From Apostichopus japonicus (taxonomy: Eukaryota > Echinodermata > Holothuroidea > Aspidochirotida > Stichopodidae), in the NCBI RefSeq assembly GCF_037975245.1, contig NC_092571.1:25682564-25746563 (forward strand): a stretch of DNA of 64,000 nucleotides, written 5' to 3'. The position numbers and the translations under genes are program-made. The notes under the pieces are model-generated. The model was not told the DNA's origin, ran no database searches, and saw only the letters and a list, made by a program, of their open reading frames with translations. Positions 1 to 12,234 of this stretch are shown piece after piece (position 1 is the stretch's first letter; each line of letters starts with the position of its first letter).

Positions 1-1055
1 TTTGGTCGGATGAAAACATTGTAGCTCTAACATGATAGGGGTTGGCAGGCTGCATAAATAAAGTTGATAAGCCTAGCTTTCCAGGGGTCATAGATTACAG
101 CTGGCCACACATTGCCCAATATTAGGATTGACAATTCCCAGTAAACACTGTGACATGCTTTTCAGCTGTGATGTCACTCACTTTTGCTGAGTGTCAAATT
201 GAGTATTTTAATTTAAAGAGCAAAAAGTCTATGGTTTCATAAATTTTACAGTTTCAGGTAATGTTTGCTCTGATCTTGAGCTTGAAAAAGTTGATCTGTT
301 GATGTCCTGAAACAGTCAGGGAATATTTAATCGTCTTACGCACTGCGATTCCTGCTAATGTATTTTTTGTGAATCTTCAAACAGCCTATTTTGATATTGA
401 TCAATTTTTATGATTTTTTATAAATTTATGGGAGTTTAATTATAATTGTTTTAAGATGTGCATGCAGTTGTTAGTTTTCTAGAAGTAATCGCCTTAATCA
501 GAGGGAAAAAAAAACAAAACAACAACAGCAACAAATTGCTGCTTGCTTATAGTATTTTGGATTGTTTAATAGAAGTGCAAATAAAAGTGTTTGTTTATGG
601 GTGTACAAGGTTTTTACAGACCTGCATATTCTAACAATATCTTGTCAGTTGATGGAAATATTACATGTTTATCAATATCTATGAAAGTGAAATTGCTTGA
701 AAAGAAAACACCAACAGAATGAGCTGCTGCAACCTCAGCAGTTCTCTAAACATATTAAGAAGGTTTTCAAGATTAGTTTCAAGAGCCTATTGTTCGTGGA
801 AAATAGTTTTCCTTTTCACAATTAAAATATTGCGCTGTGGAATTTATATGTCGAGCGTGAGGCTAAATGAAGATGTGAAACTACATGAGAAGGGAAATCT
901 AACAGGAGAGCTACTTCCAAACAAAACAGTTAAATCAGGAAATAAAACCACAAATATCAGCAGTTTCATACATCTGACTTTGGGCTTTATAAGCGGATGT
1001 GGAGTGCTGTGGTGGGGTGCTCTTCTAATTGTTTGAATGATGCCTAGATCTATGT
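1..1055. other. Intronic or intergenic DNA, no exon seen
   Basis: AT-rich DNA upstream of the first visible EF-hand exon, probably part of an intron of that gene, because the exon at 1624 begins in the middle of a calcium-binding loop. I found no upstream EF-hand exon here. A 105-codon open frame at 719-1036 ends in a hydrophobic stretch but has no recognisable domain, and I do not call it a gene. Confidence 0.5.
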
Positions 1056-1320
1056 AAATTAAGTTGATTGTCTATTAAATAAGAACCAATCAAATATCTC
1101 AGAATTGTAGTCTGCATAATGCATAGTACTAGTACAAAAGCAAAAAAAAAATTAAAAATAAATTAGCTTGTTAAAGAAGGCAGTTCTAACATATAAAGTA
1201 CTGTTTTTATGAAAAGCATTTAATGTTGAAAATTAAGTTGATGGTCTATTAAATAAGAACCAGTCAAATATCTCAGAATTGTAGTGTGCATAATGCATAG
1301 TAATGGTACAAAAGCAAAAA
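1056..1320 (+). repeat. Direct repeat of about 90 bp, two copies
   Basis: Bases 1056-1147 are repeated at about 1229-1320 with a few substitutions. Both copies share the run AAGAACCARTCAAATATCTC and end in an A-rich stretch. The offset is about 174 bp, so copy plus spacer looks like a tandem duplication of roughly that size. No coding content. Confidence 0.8.
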
Positions 1321-1375
1321 GAAAAGGCTATTAAAAGGTTACTTTTAATCTGGTTATTTCACTTGTGTCTTAAGA

Positions 1376-1425
1376 CAAGTGCCACAGAAATTAAGAAAAA
1401 TTTTTCTTAATTTCTGTGGCACTTG
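1376..1425. repeat. Perfect 50-bp palindrome
   Basis: Two 25-bp arms meet with no spacer: the left arm begins CAAGTGCCACAG and ends in five A, and the right arm is its exact reverse complement. The transcript would fold into a long perfect hairpin. A shorter imperfect palindrome centred on GTCTTAAGAC lies directly upstream and shares the CACTTG end. It may be a short inverted-repeat element or the centre of a MITE. Confidence 0.9.
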
Positions 1426-1623
1426 ATCGAATTCTGCAGAATTCATACAGGTACATACAGACAGTAATAAAACTGTCTAGAAATTGACATTTCTCATTGC
1501 TTTGTGTCACACATGTTACACAAAATTGTCTTCCTTTTTCCTTTATTGTATGACACATTCCAGTGAATTTCAAGATGGCAATTTCCATTTCCTTAAATGA
1601 TGACTAACTTTTCCTCCCCCTAG

Positions 1624-2451
1624 AACAATCGACTTCAACGAGTTCTTACAGTTCATTATTGACAGGCAGGGTACAGCCCGAGATGTACAGGCTGAGATAT
1701 GCCAGGGCTTTAAAATGATGGACTATGGTAAGTTTAGATTCTGAAACTCTTTCCAAAAAGATGGTGATTTGATTTATCTTGTTCTACCCCAAAGCAGAGA
1801 TACATGTTGTTGTTTATTCCAAGGGCATGGAGTCAAACAACTCAAAGTTTTGTGCTAGTTTGGATGGTTTAGAGTTCAAAATGACATTCAGTGCTTATTT
1901 GTGGGCAAAATTCATGCATCGGTGAAAGGGACTGAGGGTGGGAGGGGGGGGGGATGGTATCATAGAAGTGTTAGCTCCTTACACAGGAGTGTTAGCTCAG
2001 TGGTAAACGCTGGTGCCTTTCAATCATAAGGTCCCCGGTTTGAGTCACTACAAGATTAATGTATGTCGTCCAGTTACAGAGTCATTGACAATTGACAATT
2101 CATAATCATGGATGTTAAAAATGAATCTAAGAGACTGATGTCGGTCAGCTTACCGCTTTGATGAGCCAATGAGGCTTCTTCGCGAGTCCCTGCTTGCAGG
2201 AGGATCTAAAATACATACATTTCTGACCAGAAGTACCATTTTGGGTGTAATTACCTGAGACTTGTATCTTATTTACAGATGGCACTGGGAAATTATCCAT
2301 GGAGAACTTGAAGAGGGCTTGTAAAGAGGCCGGCGTCCAGTTCACCGAGACCGAGATCCGAGAAATGTTGGAAGAGGCGGACAAAAACGGGGATGATGCC
2401 GTGGATTTAGAGGAATTTACTGCAGTCATGCTGAAGACTAACTTATTTTGA
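1624..2451 (+). CDS. Centrin-like EF-hand protein, last two coding exons (partial)
   Basis: Exons 1624-1727 and 2279-2451 join in phase 1 and end at TGA 2449-2451. Upstream exons lie outside the window or were not found. The product holds the end of a second EF-hand (TIDFNEFLQFI), a third hand with loop DYDGTGKLSMEN, and a fourth with loop DKNGDDAVDLEE. It ends in LKTNLF, which resembles the C-terminus of centrin/caltractin, calcium-binding proteins of centrioles, basal bodies and contractile fibres. The NLKR segment after the third loop is also centrin-like. The third loop has Asn instead of Glu at position 12 and the fourth has Asp at the usual Gly position 6, so calcium affinity may be reduced. 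The family is secure from the EF-hands. Assignment to centrin rather than another calmodulin-like protein rests on the C-terminal half only. Confidence 0.85.
1986..2225 (+). mobile_element. tRNA-headed SINE in the EF-hand gene intron
   Basis: The head has a tRNA-type A box (TTAGCTCAGTGG, about 1992-2003) and a B box (GGTTTGAGTC, 2037-2046), the two internal RNA polymerase III promoter parts. The body ends near 2225 in GGATCTAAAATACATACAT. A diverged copy of the 3' part occurs in opposite orientation near 25120-25180, which shows that it is a dispersed family. It lies wholly within the intron between the two visible EF-hand exons. Confidence 0.75.
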
Positions 2452-4849
2452 GTTGTTTGCAGAGCACGTAGTTACTCCCGATCACGTAAGTAGAAAATAT
2501 ATTTTGTGAAGACGATAAAAAGATGAAATGAGAACGACATAGGTGGGATAAAATGCTTATGATTATCATTATATAGTATGTTCCTACTTATTGGAAACTA
2601 TAACCAGCCAGGTGATATGGGCATTTTAAATAGTAGGTTTTATGCCCAATATTATTAAGAAAAAATTAAAACTAGAGAAATGAGAAATTGTGTTTTCTTG
2701 AGATTCTGGATCCTTGGAACCATATGATGCACTGAAATCTCTTTTGTTTTGGTAGAAACACATGAAGAATCTTGATATGGGTATTACATAGGCAAAATTA
2801 TAAAAAATATGTGAACCTTGTTTCATGACTGTATAATTTGAATCATGACTTTCAAGCAGAATTTTAGTGTTGATGTATCATAGTTGAAGAAACGCTTGCT
2901 TGTAAGTTATTGTTTTTGTAGCTACAGTTTAATATTTGTCAAATTATTCATCTTTAAAATATGCTGAAATCTTATGAATGCTCCTTTAAGGCTACATTGA
3001 TGATGAGGGTTAGCGCCCTCAGTGAGGGCCTAAATGTTAATCCATGGTTGTATCATTAGTTGTGTTCAAAGGAGGATTTTAATGTTGATATATCAAAGGC
3101 CAACAACATTTGATTGATAATAATGTTTCTGTAGCATTAATGTAATAATTTCGATATTCTGTATACATACATATTCGTTGCTGATGATGTAGTTGCTCTC
3201 TCAGTGAAGGCCAAAACTATTAATGCCAATCTTTTTTTTTTTTTTGTGCATAAACTGGCCAGGCCTAGAATTTCACAGTCTTAGCCACTTGATAAAAAGT
3301 GTCAGTGCATAAAAGATCTACTGGCTAAAATCAAATATTTCCCTTGAACTAGCAAAAGCAACATTAATTTTGCACTGGCAGAAAAATGCAAGGGCCTCGA
3401 TATTTTATACTTTACCAACAAACAGCAAAATCCACCGTCATTTAGCAAGTTTTAAAGCCAGCCGGCTTATTAAGAACTTTTATAGGCATTTTAAAGTCTA
3501 GCATTTTCTCAAACTGGTTTCAAAAAGTGGAAAGCAAAGTATAACTTCAATGTTGAACATGAAAAGACTGAGTTAATATGAATTGGTAAACTGAGATGTA
3601 TGTAAAGGGTTCTTTCACAATAAATATAGGACAGAAAATGAGATTTAAACAAAATAGAGGTTTCTCACAGTTAGCATTTAACCAAAAAAACCAGGTTAGA
3701 TCTAAGTTTGAAAGCTACTCGCTGTATTCACCCTCGGCAAAACGTGTTTTACAAACTATTGAAGACCTCTGTGCCCTTCGACATTACAACAGTATGAGAG
3801 ACTTGATTAGAACAAAGCAGGTCCAGTCGCCAAATGTGCTGTAATCTGTTACAATCGTGATGCGATATCATATTATTGTACAGCATACAGCCAGCCAATT
3901 AATTATTTGCAATAGTTATAACACAATAGAGCAATGTTGCAAAAATGATGATAAATTCAGGGAGCAGTTTATGGCTTACGCATACTTACATATATTTAGC
4001 ACCATGAATTCTCTTCTTCTTTGTTTTGATTGCATGCTATATATGTTTGCAATTGTGTACCAATTTCACATGTTTGTTCAGAGCATCTGTCTATCTAACA
4101 GATATAGCTATTTCTTCTCAAAGGTCGAACATGATTTATTCATAATGCAAAAATCAAACTAGCTTTACAGTTTGAAGTATCTTACAAATTGCAGCAAAAT
4201 GGACATGCTAGTAAAGTAGCCTAATTAACTAAAACATTTAAGATGACATTCTTACCTGTACTTGTGGTAACAACTGGCTACCCTTCCTGTAAAATCAAGA
4301 CTTTTCAGTAACACCACGGATAGTAAAACAACAATATGTGTGTCTTTTAGAGTTCTTAAATGTTGACATCAGGGAAATTTGATAATGGTACATAAGGCAG
4401 CAAAACACATAAACATGATATGTGTCTCTGGTTTTGTATGTAACAAAGCTTTCCCATATGTGCTGGTATGCAGTATAGAATATAAACCCCATTTTATGTT
4501 GTTCTTCTGTTCTTTATGAGTAGTAAACAAAAGTATCGGATATACTAAACACTGACATGAGACTCTGATACAGTAAATCATGCAATATGGACATTAGAGA
4601 TAGTGTCGTCCTTCACTTCTGACCTCACTATTCAAGAATACTCTTGTTTGGCATGTAGTCCCTTTGCTATTAAAATATGATAGAAAGGCAAAAATTATGG
4701 TCAAATATGCCCAATATTCTACTTTACTTATGACAAGTCGATAGGACCCAAGGGCAGCTGAGTTTAATACCTGCAGTTTCACTGTTATTTATTGCTTTCA
4801 GGACTCACCCTTGAGGTCTATTGAAAAGCCAGCAGGACCCATTCCTGCT
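2452..4849. other. 3' flank of EF-hand gene, no further gene seen
   Basis: AT-rich sequence that probably includes the 3' UTR of the EF-hand gene. The open frames at 3596-3844 and 3857-4162 are short, have AT-driven composition and show no domain. I see no RNA gene. Confidence 0.4.
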
Positions 4850-5200
4850 TCTAACCACCTCCAAGACCCACTCCATCCTTGGTATTCACTGGCTGCAGAT
4901 CTCCATCCTTGAGGCCTACTGACTCAGCAGGGCCCATCCTCGGTGCTACTGGACTCCACTGCTGTGACCCACTCTGCAGGACCCATCCTTGGCGCCCACT
5001 ACATTCTGGACCCCATGTTTGAGGTCCAACTGACTCGATCAGCAGGCCCCATTTTTGGTGCACAATGCTACGTGTCCCCACTGTTGTGACCCTCTCTGCA
5101 GGACCCATCCTTTGGGCCCATTGACAGCAGGCTATACTGTTGGTGTCCACTGACTGCAGGACCCACCCTTAGAGTGGCAACATGACCACTGATTGCTGGA
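4850..5200. repeat. Diverged CCTTGG-rich minisatellite
   Basis: A GC-richer island in AT-rich DNA, built from variants of GGACCCATCCTTGGTGCCCA with CTGCAG and CTGACT spacers. A higher-order unit of about 110 bp can be followed from 4919 to 5030 and again from 5030. The open frame on the minus strand here is made only of this repeat. Confidence 0.7.
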
Positions 5201-6183
5201 CCTAACCTAGAGTGCTAACTGCCTTTAGGTCATATTATCCCTGATCAGAGATAAATTTACCTGGTATCTAATAGCAAAATGCCACGCAAAATGGGAAAGT
5301 TGCTAAAAATATTTTGTACACAAGAACCATGTTATTTTTAAGAGACAAAATACAGAGCCACCCAAACAGCTGTAGGCATTAAAATTTGGGCACTAAATTA
5401 TTCCTCTTTGGTGCCCACTGGTTGTCTACGCTCTGTTCGTAAATATGTTAATATGTAATGGCACCGAGTTTAGCACCCAACTGAAATATATGTCATCTTA
5501 GTCAAAAAGGTGATGCAATTGTGTTAAATTTTGTGCAAAAGATACTGTTTGCAATATATTTTATAGACCAAGAAAAATATTTATGAAATAAGCAATCGGT
5601 TTTGGTAAATTTCAAGATTTGCAGCTGCGAAATGAAGTTCCATCGATTTTTTCACCTCCAAAGTAGTTGTATAACACTTAATGTGAAATTTTGATTGTAA
5701 ATATTTTTTCCCACCTATTTCACAATAGCCTATTTGTGATAATTTGTTTCTCATGTAAATGTAAGCATCCATTGAACTTGTCACAAACAAAGGACTGTAA
5801 CAACACGAACAAAGTCCAATGTCTTCCTTCGCCACAAAATATCCGTTTTCTGTTTCTATATCAATTCAGAAAACGTGTACCAAAATCTTGCTTTGTATAA
5901 CAGTGCAAAATTATCAACGAGTCTGACATGCATTATTTATTATGGTTTTCTAACCTAGTTTGCATATTTATTTTTCATTTCATTTTCTCTTTTGCCATAT
6001 TTTGCTCAGCATTTCTGAATTTTTGGGCAAAAAATGTAATTACATAGGACATTATCATATGCAAACGAATGAAAGTATTTAAACCTTTCTGCTGAAGAAG
6101 GTTGGGATATTTCTTTGATACCATATGAACTACTAACATCCAGTCACAATCAAGTTCATTTTGTAAAAATATTACTCTTAAAT
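5201..6183. other. No gene seen
   Basis: AT-rich DNA between two tandem arrays. Short open frames occur on both strands, but none shows a domain, signal peptide or convincing splice sites. Confidence 0.4.
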
Positions 6184-6921
6184 TATCTTTTGAACTTTCC
6201 GTATTGAAATATTGCATATATATCTTCTATATATATCTATTCTAAGCGTAAACAATGTATGGGTTATGAAGTTTGGTAGCCATTACAATCTGTTGTGATT
6301 TGTTTTGTAAAGTACTTATATATTATCTTTTGAACTTTTCATATTGAAATATTGCATATATCTATTCTATACATAACAATGTATGGGTTATGAAGTTTGG
6401 TAGCCATTACAATCTGTTGTGATTTGTTTTGTAAAGTACTTATATATTATCTTTTGAACTTTTCATATTAAAATATTGCATATATCTAATTCTATACATA
6501 ACAATGTATGGGTTATGAAGTTTGGTAGCCATTGCAATCTGTTGTGATTTGTTTTGTAAAGTACTTATATATTATCTTTTGAACTTTTCATATTGAAATA
6601 TTGCATATATATCTATTCTATGCGTAACAATGTATGGGTTATGAAGTTTGGTAGCCATTACAATCTGTTGTGATTTGTTTTGTAAAGTACTTATATATTA
6701 TCTTTTGAACTTTTCATATTAAAATATTGCATATATCTAATTCTATACATAACAATGTATGGGTTATGAAGTTTGGTAGCCATTACAATCTGTTGTGATT
6801 TGTTTTGTAAAGTACTTATATATTATCTTTTGAACTTTTCATATTAAAATATTGCATATATCTAATTCTATACATAACAATGTATGGGTTATGAAGTTTG
6901 GTAGCCATTGCAAATCTGTTG
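6184..6921. repeat. Satellite array, six copies of about 125 bp
   Basis: Unit starts (TATCTTTTGAAC) fall at 6184, 6324, 6448, 6573, 6699 and 6824, giving periods of 140, 124, 125, 126 and 125. Each unit carries ATGTATGGGTTATGAAGTTT and TGTTGTGATTTGTTTTGTAA. Copies differ by only a few bases, such as small changes in the (TA) stretch and ATTACAATC versus ATTGCAATC, so expansion is recent or homogenised. Confidence 0.95.
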
Positions 6922-9900
6922 TGACATGGAAAAAGAAAACAAAACAATTGTGAACCCCAAAAAATTTGAAACACTTTCACATATTTATCTTACTTCAGTT
7001 ACTGTTTATTTTGTTTATCATAACAAACATTAAATCAAGGTTACAATACAAAACAAGTAGGTCGCTGCAAATGTTTTTACAACAAATAATAATTTTCAAA
7101 CCTTAGTGGCACTTTTAGTGACTTCCAGACATAGAAATGTACATACAGACAAAACAACACCCCCCCTCCCCTAAAAGGTACAAGAAAAAATAAAAGTATG
7201 ATACATGTATGACTGTACAGCAAAATTTTTATCAAAACAACAAGATAAAAAAGAAAAGTTCTGCAGAAAATAGTCAAGACGAGCTGCAGATTTTAATTGG
7301 ACATGGGAAAGCAAATGCCTTTAGGCACAGCCATATAATTTGAATCGGTGGTTGGGGTAAAGGAGAGCATTGGACATGGGGTAAAGGGAGATGGGCTATG
7401 GGTGAGAGATGGCACGTGCTCAGAGGCCGTTTCTTAGTTTTGTCAATTAAATGAAAAAATTGTAAAGAAACTCCATACGAATAACTATGCCCTAACCCTT
7501 TTATGATGATATGTTACATTTGGCATAATGCTACTTTAGAAAATGGTTACCACTGATTAGGATATGTTTGACAGACACTTCTTGCAAGTAATTTTGTCAA
7601 CTTAAAAGATGGACCGTTTTGGGACCAAATGCTAGAGTTATATTAAAATTGTTTGTAAATTAATTACCATAACAGAAATACTAGTTCACATAAAAAAAAA
7701 ATTAAAAAATGCTGAGGGTTAATATCTAAATATGTTAATGTCAGGATATGGATGAGAAGGTCTAACCCCCCCCCCCAAAAAAAAAAAAACCCGGTTCATT
7801 AAGGTTCAGTCAAGGTTGCCCTATTTTGGATCTTTTTAAGCATATTTGAGATATTTTTACTTTTGTCCTTGATTTACAACACTCGTCCTGTGAGGCTAAT
7901 GTCGGTGTGCACAATTTTTCTATAGCATGCTGACCACATTTTGGATAATGCATCCACTTACTCCAGTGCAATTAAGAATGCCATCCTAACCTTTGCCTTT
8001 GGTCATTCCTGATAAGGTTAACTGCAATATAATATAATGACCTACTATGCTAGTTATAGTACAATTGATAGTTATGAGAGAGACTGATTTGCTTAATCTT
8101 ATGAAACCAAAATGTACTTTTTTTTTTATATTGACAAATAGAAAGACGAGAGAAATATGATAATAATGTACAAAAAATGAAAAAAAGAAAAGAAAAGCCT
8201 TTGATTTGATTATTTATTAAGAGCTTATGATAATAACCAAGCCTGTAAGGCAGTACTACTAATACAATGCTCAACGGTTTAAACAAGTGCATGTAGAATA
8301 CGAAACCGAACAGCTTGTCCTTTTTCCACTCCACATCAATTGACAATCCAATTCAGGTTTAGCTCACTTTATTAGATTCCATTCTAGAGTGATATATGGT
8401 TCATCGTGATCCTGCCATTTTCCACCTTCCTTTAACCCACGACTAGTTTCTTTATAATCCTCGCTCTTGTGACTAATTTCTTAGCTGTACAGTATCACTG
8501 CTCCACCCAACCCCCCCCCCTCCCCCTCCAGTTCAGCCACAACCCACTACCTTAATCCCAATTTGTGAAAACTCTGGTCCTCTACCCACAACGGGCTACC
8601 CAATCTCCCGACCAAATCCCTCCGTTTTAATCCCTCAGATTTTGTTAATTGGACTAAACGAACCACCGCCTCCTGAAAAATTCTTATTTGGTTGCTGAAG
8701 TCCCTGTACATGGTCAACAATATCCTCCCTCTACCAACGTCCGGTTACTATTATGTCACATGCAACTTGTTTCCAGTATAGCCTGTACAACCTTGTCCCA
8801 TTTCAAACTGCAAGGTATGAATATGTCTTCCAAAAAGAATAATTTGCAGAAAGAAACAATAGAAACTATACAAAACGGTGCAAAATCTACAAAAAAGAGT
8901 AGTTATGAAAAGAAACGAAAACTTTGCATCCTTGAGAAACCTTAACCACGACTGATCACATGCCCCTTTCACCTTTGACCCAAAACGTCAATACCTGCAA
9001 TGAAACCAGAAAGAGAAAAGAAAGATATGAAGAGAACAGAGGGAAATGGAAATATCGTAAATTAAAATATTGAAATTAAATGGGTCATCGGTTATTGACC
9101 CAAACGTTTAGCACCAAAATATGCTAGATAGTCAAAATAATGGTCACTTCTTCATGCTTCAACTTTCAAGTACACATTTGTGGTATTAAGCAAGACTTGG
9201 GGACTTGAGTCACTTAAAGTTTCAAGCAAAGTGACTTAAAGAAGATTGCGGAAGTATTTGCCAATAGAAATAAGACAGTGGCTCCAGTCAGCGATTCGAC
9301 TTGAGTCTGGGAAAATCAGGCCGACTCCAATGACTCCACTGAACTGTAAATATGAAGGGAATCTGCACTGGTCACACAGGCATTTGGGCAATGCCTGGTG
9401 GGCCGGTGGGCTGGGCAGCCTGGTAAAAATTACAGCCCATTTTCACAGTAGTTAATAAAATGTGTAGAAATATATTTTTAACTGTGGGAATCAGCTCATG
9501 AAATCACCATGTTAAATAGTCTTTTAGTTCCTAACAAAAGAACGTGCTATTGGCAACCCGTCCGTGCTAATGGATTTTGTTCAGGTTTTCTTCCATTTTT
9601 TTCCAAGTTTGTTGTCACATAATGCTTAAAAAACTAAATAAAATCAAGTCTAAAACATATATTTTTGTTAACGTTTTTAACTTTTCTCAGTTTAATCAAG
9701 TGTTGCTTCTGGAAAATTATTTTGGGGTCTTTTTAAAGGATTATTGTAACCTACAAAATTGAGAAATATAGCACCATTTTGCATCTAGGCATTTCTTAAC
9801 TTCAAAAAAATCTCAATGGGGAGGGGGACACCCTCTCCCCTTAGACCCCTGCCCCAGGATGGCGATCACTATGTAAGAAACTTATCAATGAATAATGGGC

Positions 9901-11974
9901 CGGTCTAGGTGAAGAATGCCCGTGCCGGTTTTAAGACCCAGTCAGCCGCCTCTGTCTGTGTCCAACATTTAGCTATAGCCATGAGATATTTGTCCTCTCT
10001 GAGATCTACAATTCTCTAAATTATATGAACACACTTGAATGCCTAGAAATATTCTGGAAAGTAATAACTACAACAAATGGAAACCAAAACAATTTCAACC
10101 AATTGTTCAGCTGATGCTAAAATTTGGGACAAAGACTGTTAACCTTTTAACTAGGCATTTACAGTAGTTTCAGGCAAATATCAGAGTGATAGATCAAACT
10201 GAAAAAGAAAAATAATGTTACCATTCATATGGGATCGATTGCTCACAAAATCATATTAATAGCCAGTTGACGAGCAACGCATGCGGATAATAACCCGTAT
10301 TGACGTTACCAGACAATTTTTCCATTTTTATGCTTGCTACATTATAAAGAAGTTGCTGTTGAATGGCATACAAACCCTTTACAATACATCCTCAATGGGT
10401 TCAAATACCTGGAAAAGCTATGGGGTATCAAATAACATCAGGTGACAGTCTTCCATTGTTTAAGGGGGAAATATGGTAGCTGGGCATATTTTTATCCAAG
10501 GGCTTTTGAGTAATCAAGAACTTAGGGAGAAGATAGAAACAAAAACTTGTACATCTAATGAAACCAGAGCAATGAATTGCTTCCTTCCAGTGGTTAGAAG
10601 GGCATTAAATGGTTCCCTGGAAACTCAAAGAGGTCATTTAAGAGCCAAGCATTACTTGGCTACATGTACAACAGGTTTGGACTTGGAACCATCATCAGTT
10701 CTCCATTCAGTAGGGTACGAATACAAAGTCGTTTCGCAGGCCTAGAAGTTCTCGATTTTAGATGATTACGAAAAAAAAACTCTTACCGCCGAATGGCTAA
10801 AATCAAGTTCCTATAATGACATTTTGCCTGAATTATAGCACACATCAACTTCTACTGTACAGGTTTAAGGGATCTGACCTTGCAAGATAATATTTGCTGA
10901 AAACAGTGCAGTGGTATGCGGCTTACAAAAGGTAGAGATATCACTTCCTGGTTCACGATTGCTAATCGACTTTAATGTTATTGTTCTTCTGTACCAGTAA
11001 TAAAATGGAAGGACCTTTCTTCCTCAAATAGCAAATGGCAAATTCACTAAGATTTTGTCAAAACCAGACTGAATTAAGAGGCCTGCTGTTGTAATTATGC
11101 ATTTATGGAATGTTTTGTCAAATTCTAGGGACCGATAAGGCTTGTTCGAGTGACTAAACAGAAACTATTCATTCATACATATCTATCACTTGTAAATGAG
11201 AGGGGATTAGTGGGGGGGGGGTAGGTCAGGGGTGGGAGATGCAGACAATTGCAAAAGGGAGGGTAAACTTACACTTTGCATAATGGAAACCAACAAACTT
11301 GCAAATGGTTTGTTCCAAATGGCTTGAAAGAATCTTTCGTAAGTGCTTTCGATGAATGTATGAATCGTGCAACTCGGGACAAAATACACCTTTATCAATT
11401 TAAAATTTCTTCCTGGTTAAATTTTTACTCAAAATAGCAATAAAAGCACACAAAGACAAACAAAAATAGGGACAATTTTTTTTACCTTATTTTTCATCTA
11501 ATTATTCTCCACAAAGAAGGACAAAATATTGGGATGAAAATGTGAAAAAAGTAACAAAAATGAATATGTAGAAATGTCTGAGTAAACAGAAATTTTATAG
11601 GGAAGTATAATATGGGGGATAAATTTCATACTTGATAACAATCATAAATAAGAATCATGCAAAATACACCAAAGAAAATTTATGTGTTGGTTTTTTTCCA
11701 CCTGCCTTCTTCAATTTTTCAGGTTGAATTAATTGCACCAAGAGAAAAGAAAAGAAAAATTGAACAAATAAAAAAATATTTATAGCTACTGTCACCCATG
11801 AAAGACTTATACCAATCTGAAAATTGTTTTAAAGACAAGCTTAAAACTATTGGCTTTAACAAGATTCAATCCTGTTACATTGACTCCGAATCTAAACATA
11901 AAAGTGTTTGCTCTATCACTGATTAAATTCATCATTTTTCAATTTTTTTTTAATCCATGATCTTAGAAAACCTT
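6922..11974. other. Gene-poor region
   Basis: No exon with a recognisable domain was found on either strand. There are scattered poly-C and poly-G tracts, for example near 7766, 8510 and 11211. Bases 9790-9870 hold a run of GGGGACACC followed by CCCCTTA and CCCC that resembles 28370-28410, so it is probably the remnant of one end of a hAT-like element. The ORF at 10473-10745 has no identifiable domain. Confidence 0.4.
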
Positions 11975-12234
11975 AATGTTTAGGAAGCACTGAGTACAGA
12001 ATATAGAAAGTCACAGTACTCTAACAGGGAAAGTACTTGAATGTTTAGGAACCACTGAGTACAGAATATACAAAGTAATAGTACTTTAACAGGGAAAGTA
12101 CTTGAATGTTTAGGAACCACTGAGTACAGAATATACAAAGTAATAGTACTTTAACAGGGAAAGTACTTGAATGTTTAGGAACCACTGAGTACAGAATATA
12201 CAAAGTAATAGTACTATCACAGGGAAAGCACTGA
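11975..12234. repeat. Tandem array, four copies of 65 bp
   Basis: Units beginning AATGTTTAGGAA start at 11975, 12040, 12105 and 12170, exactly 65 bp apart. The first copy carries most of the differences and the inner two are nearly identical. No coding content. Confidence 0.95.

Noticed and set aside
1987-2060. Functional tRNA gene
   Set aside because: Only box A and box B are recognisable. The T-arm does not pair well, and a SINE body with a second genomic copy follows.
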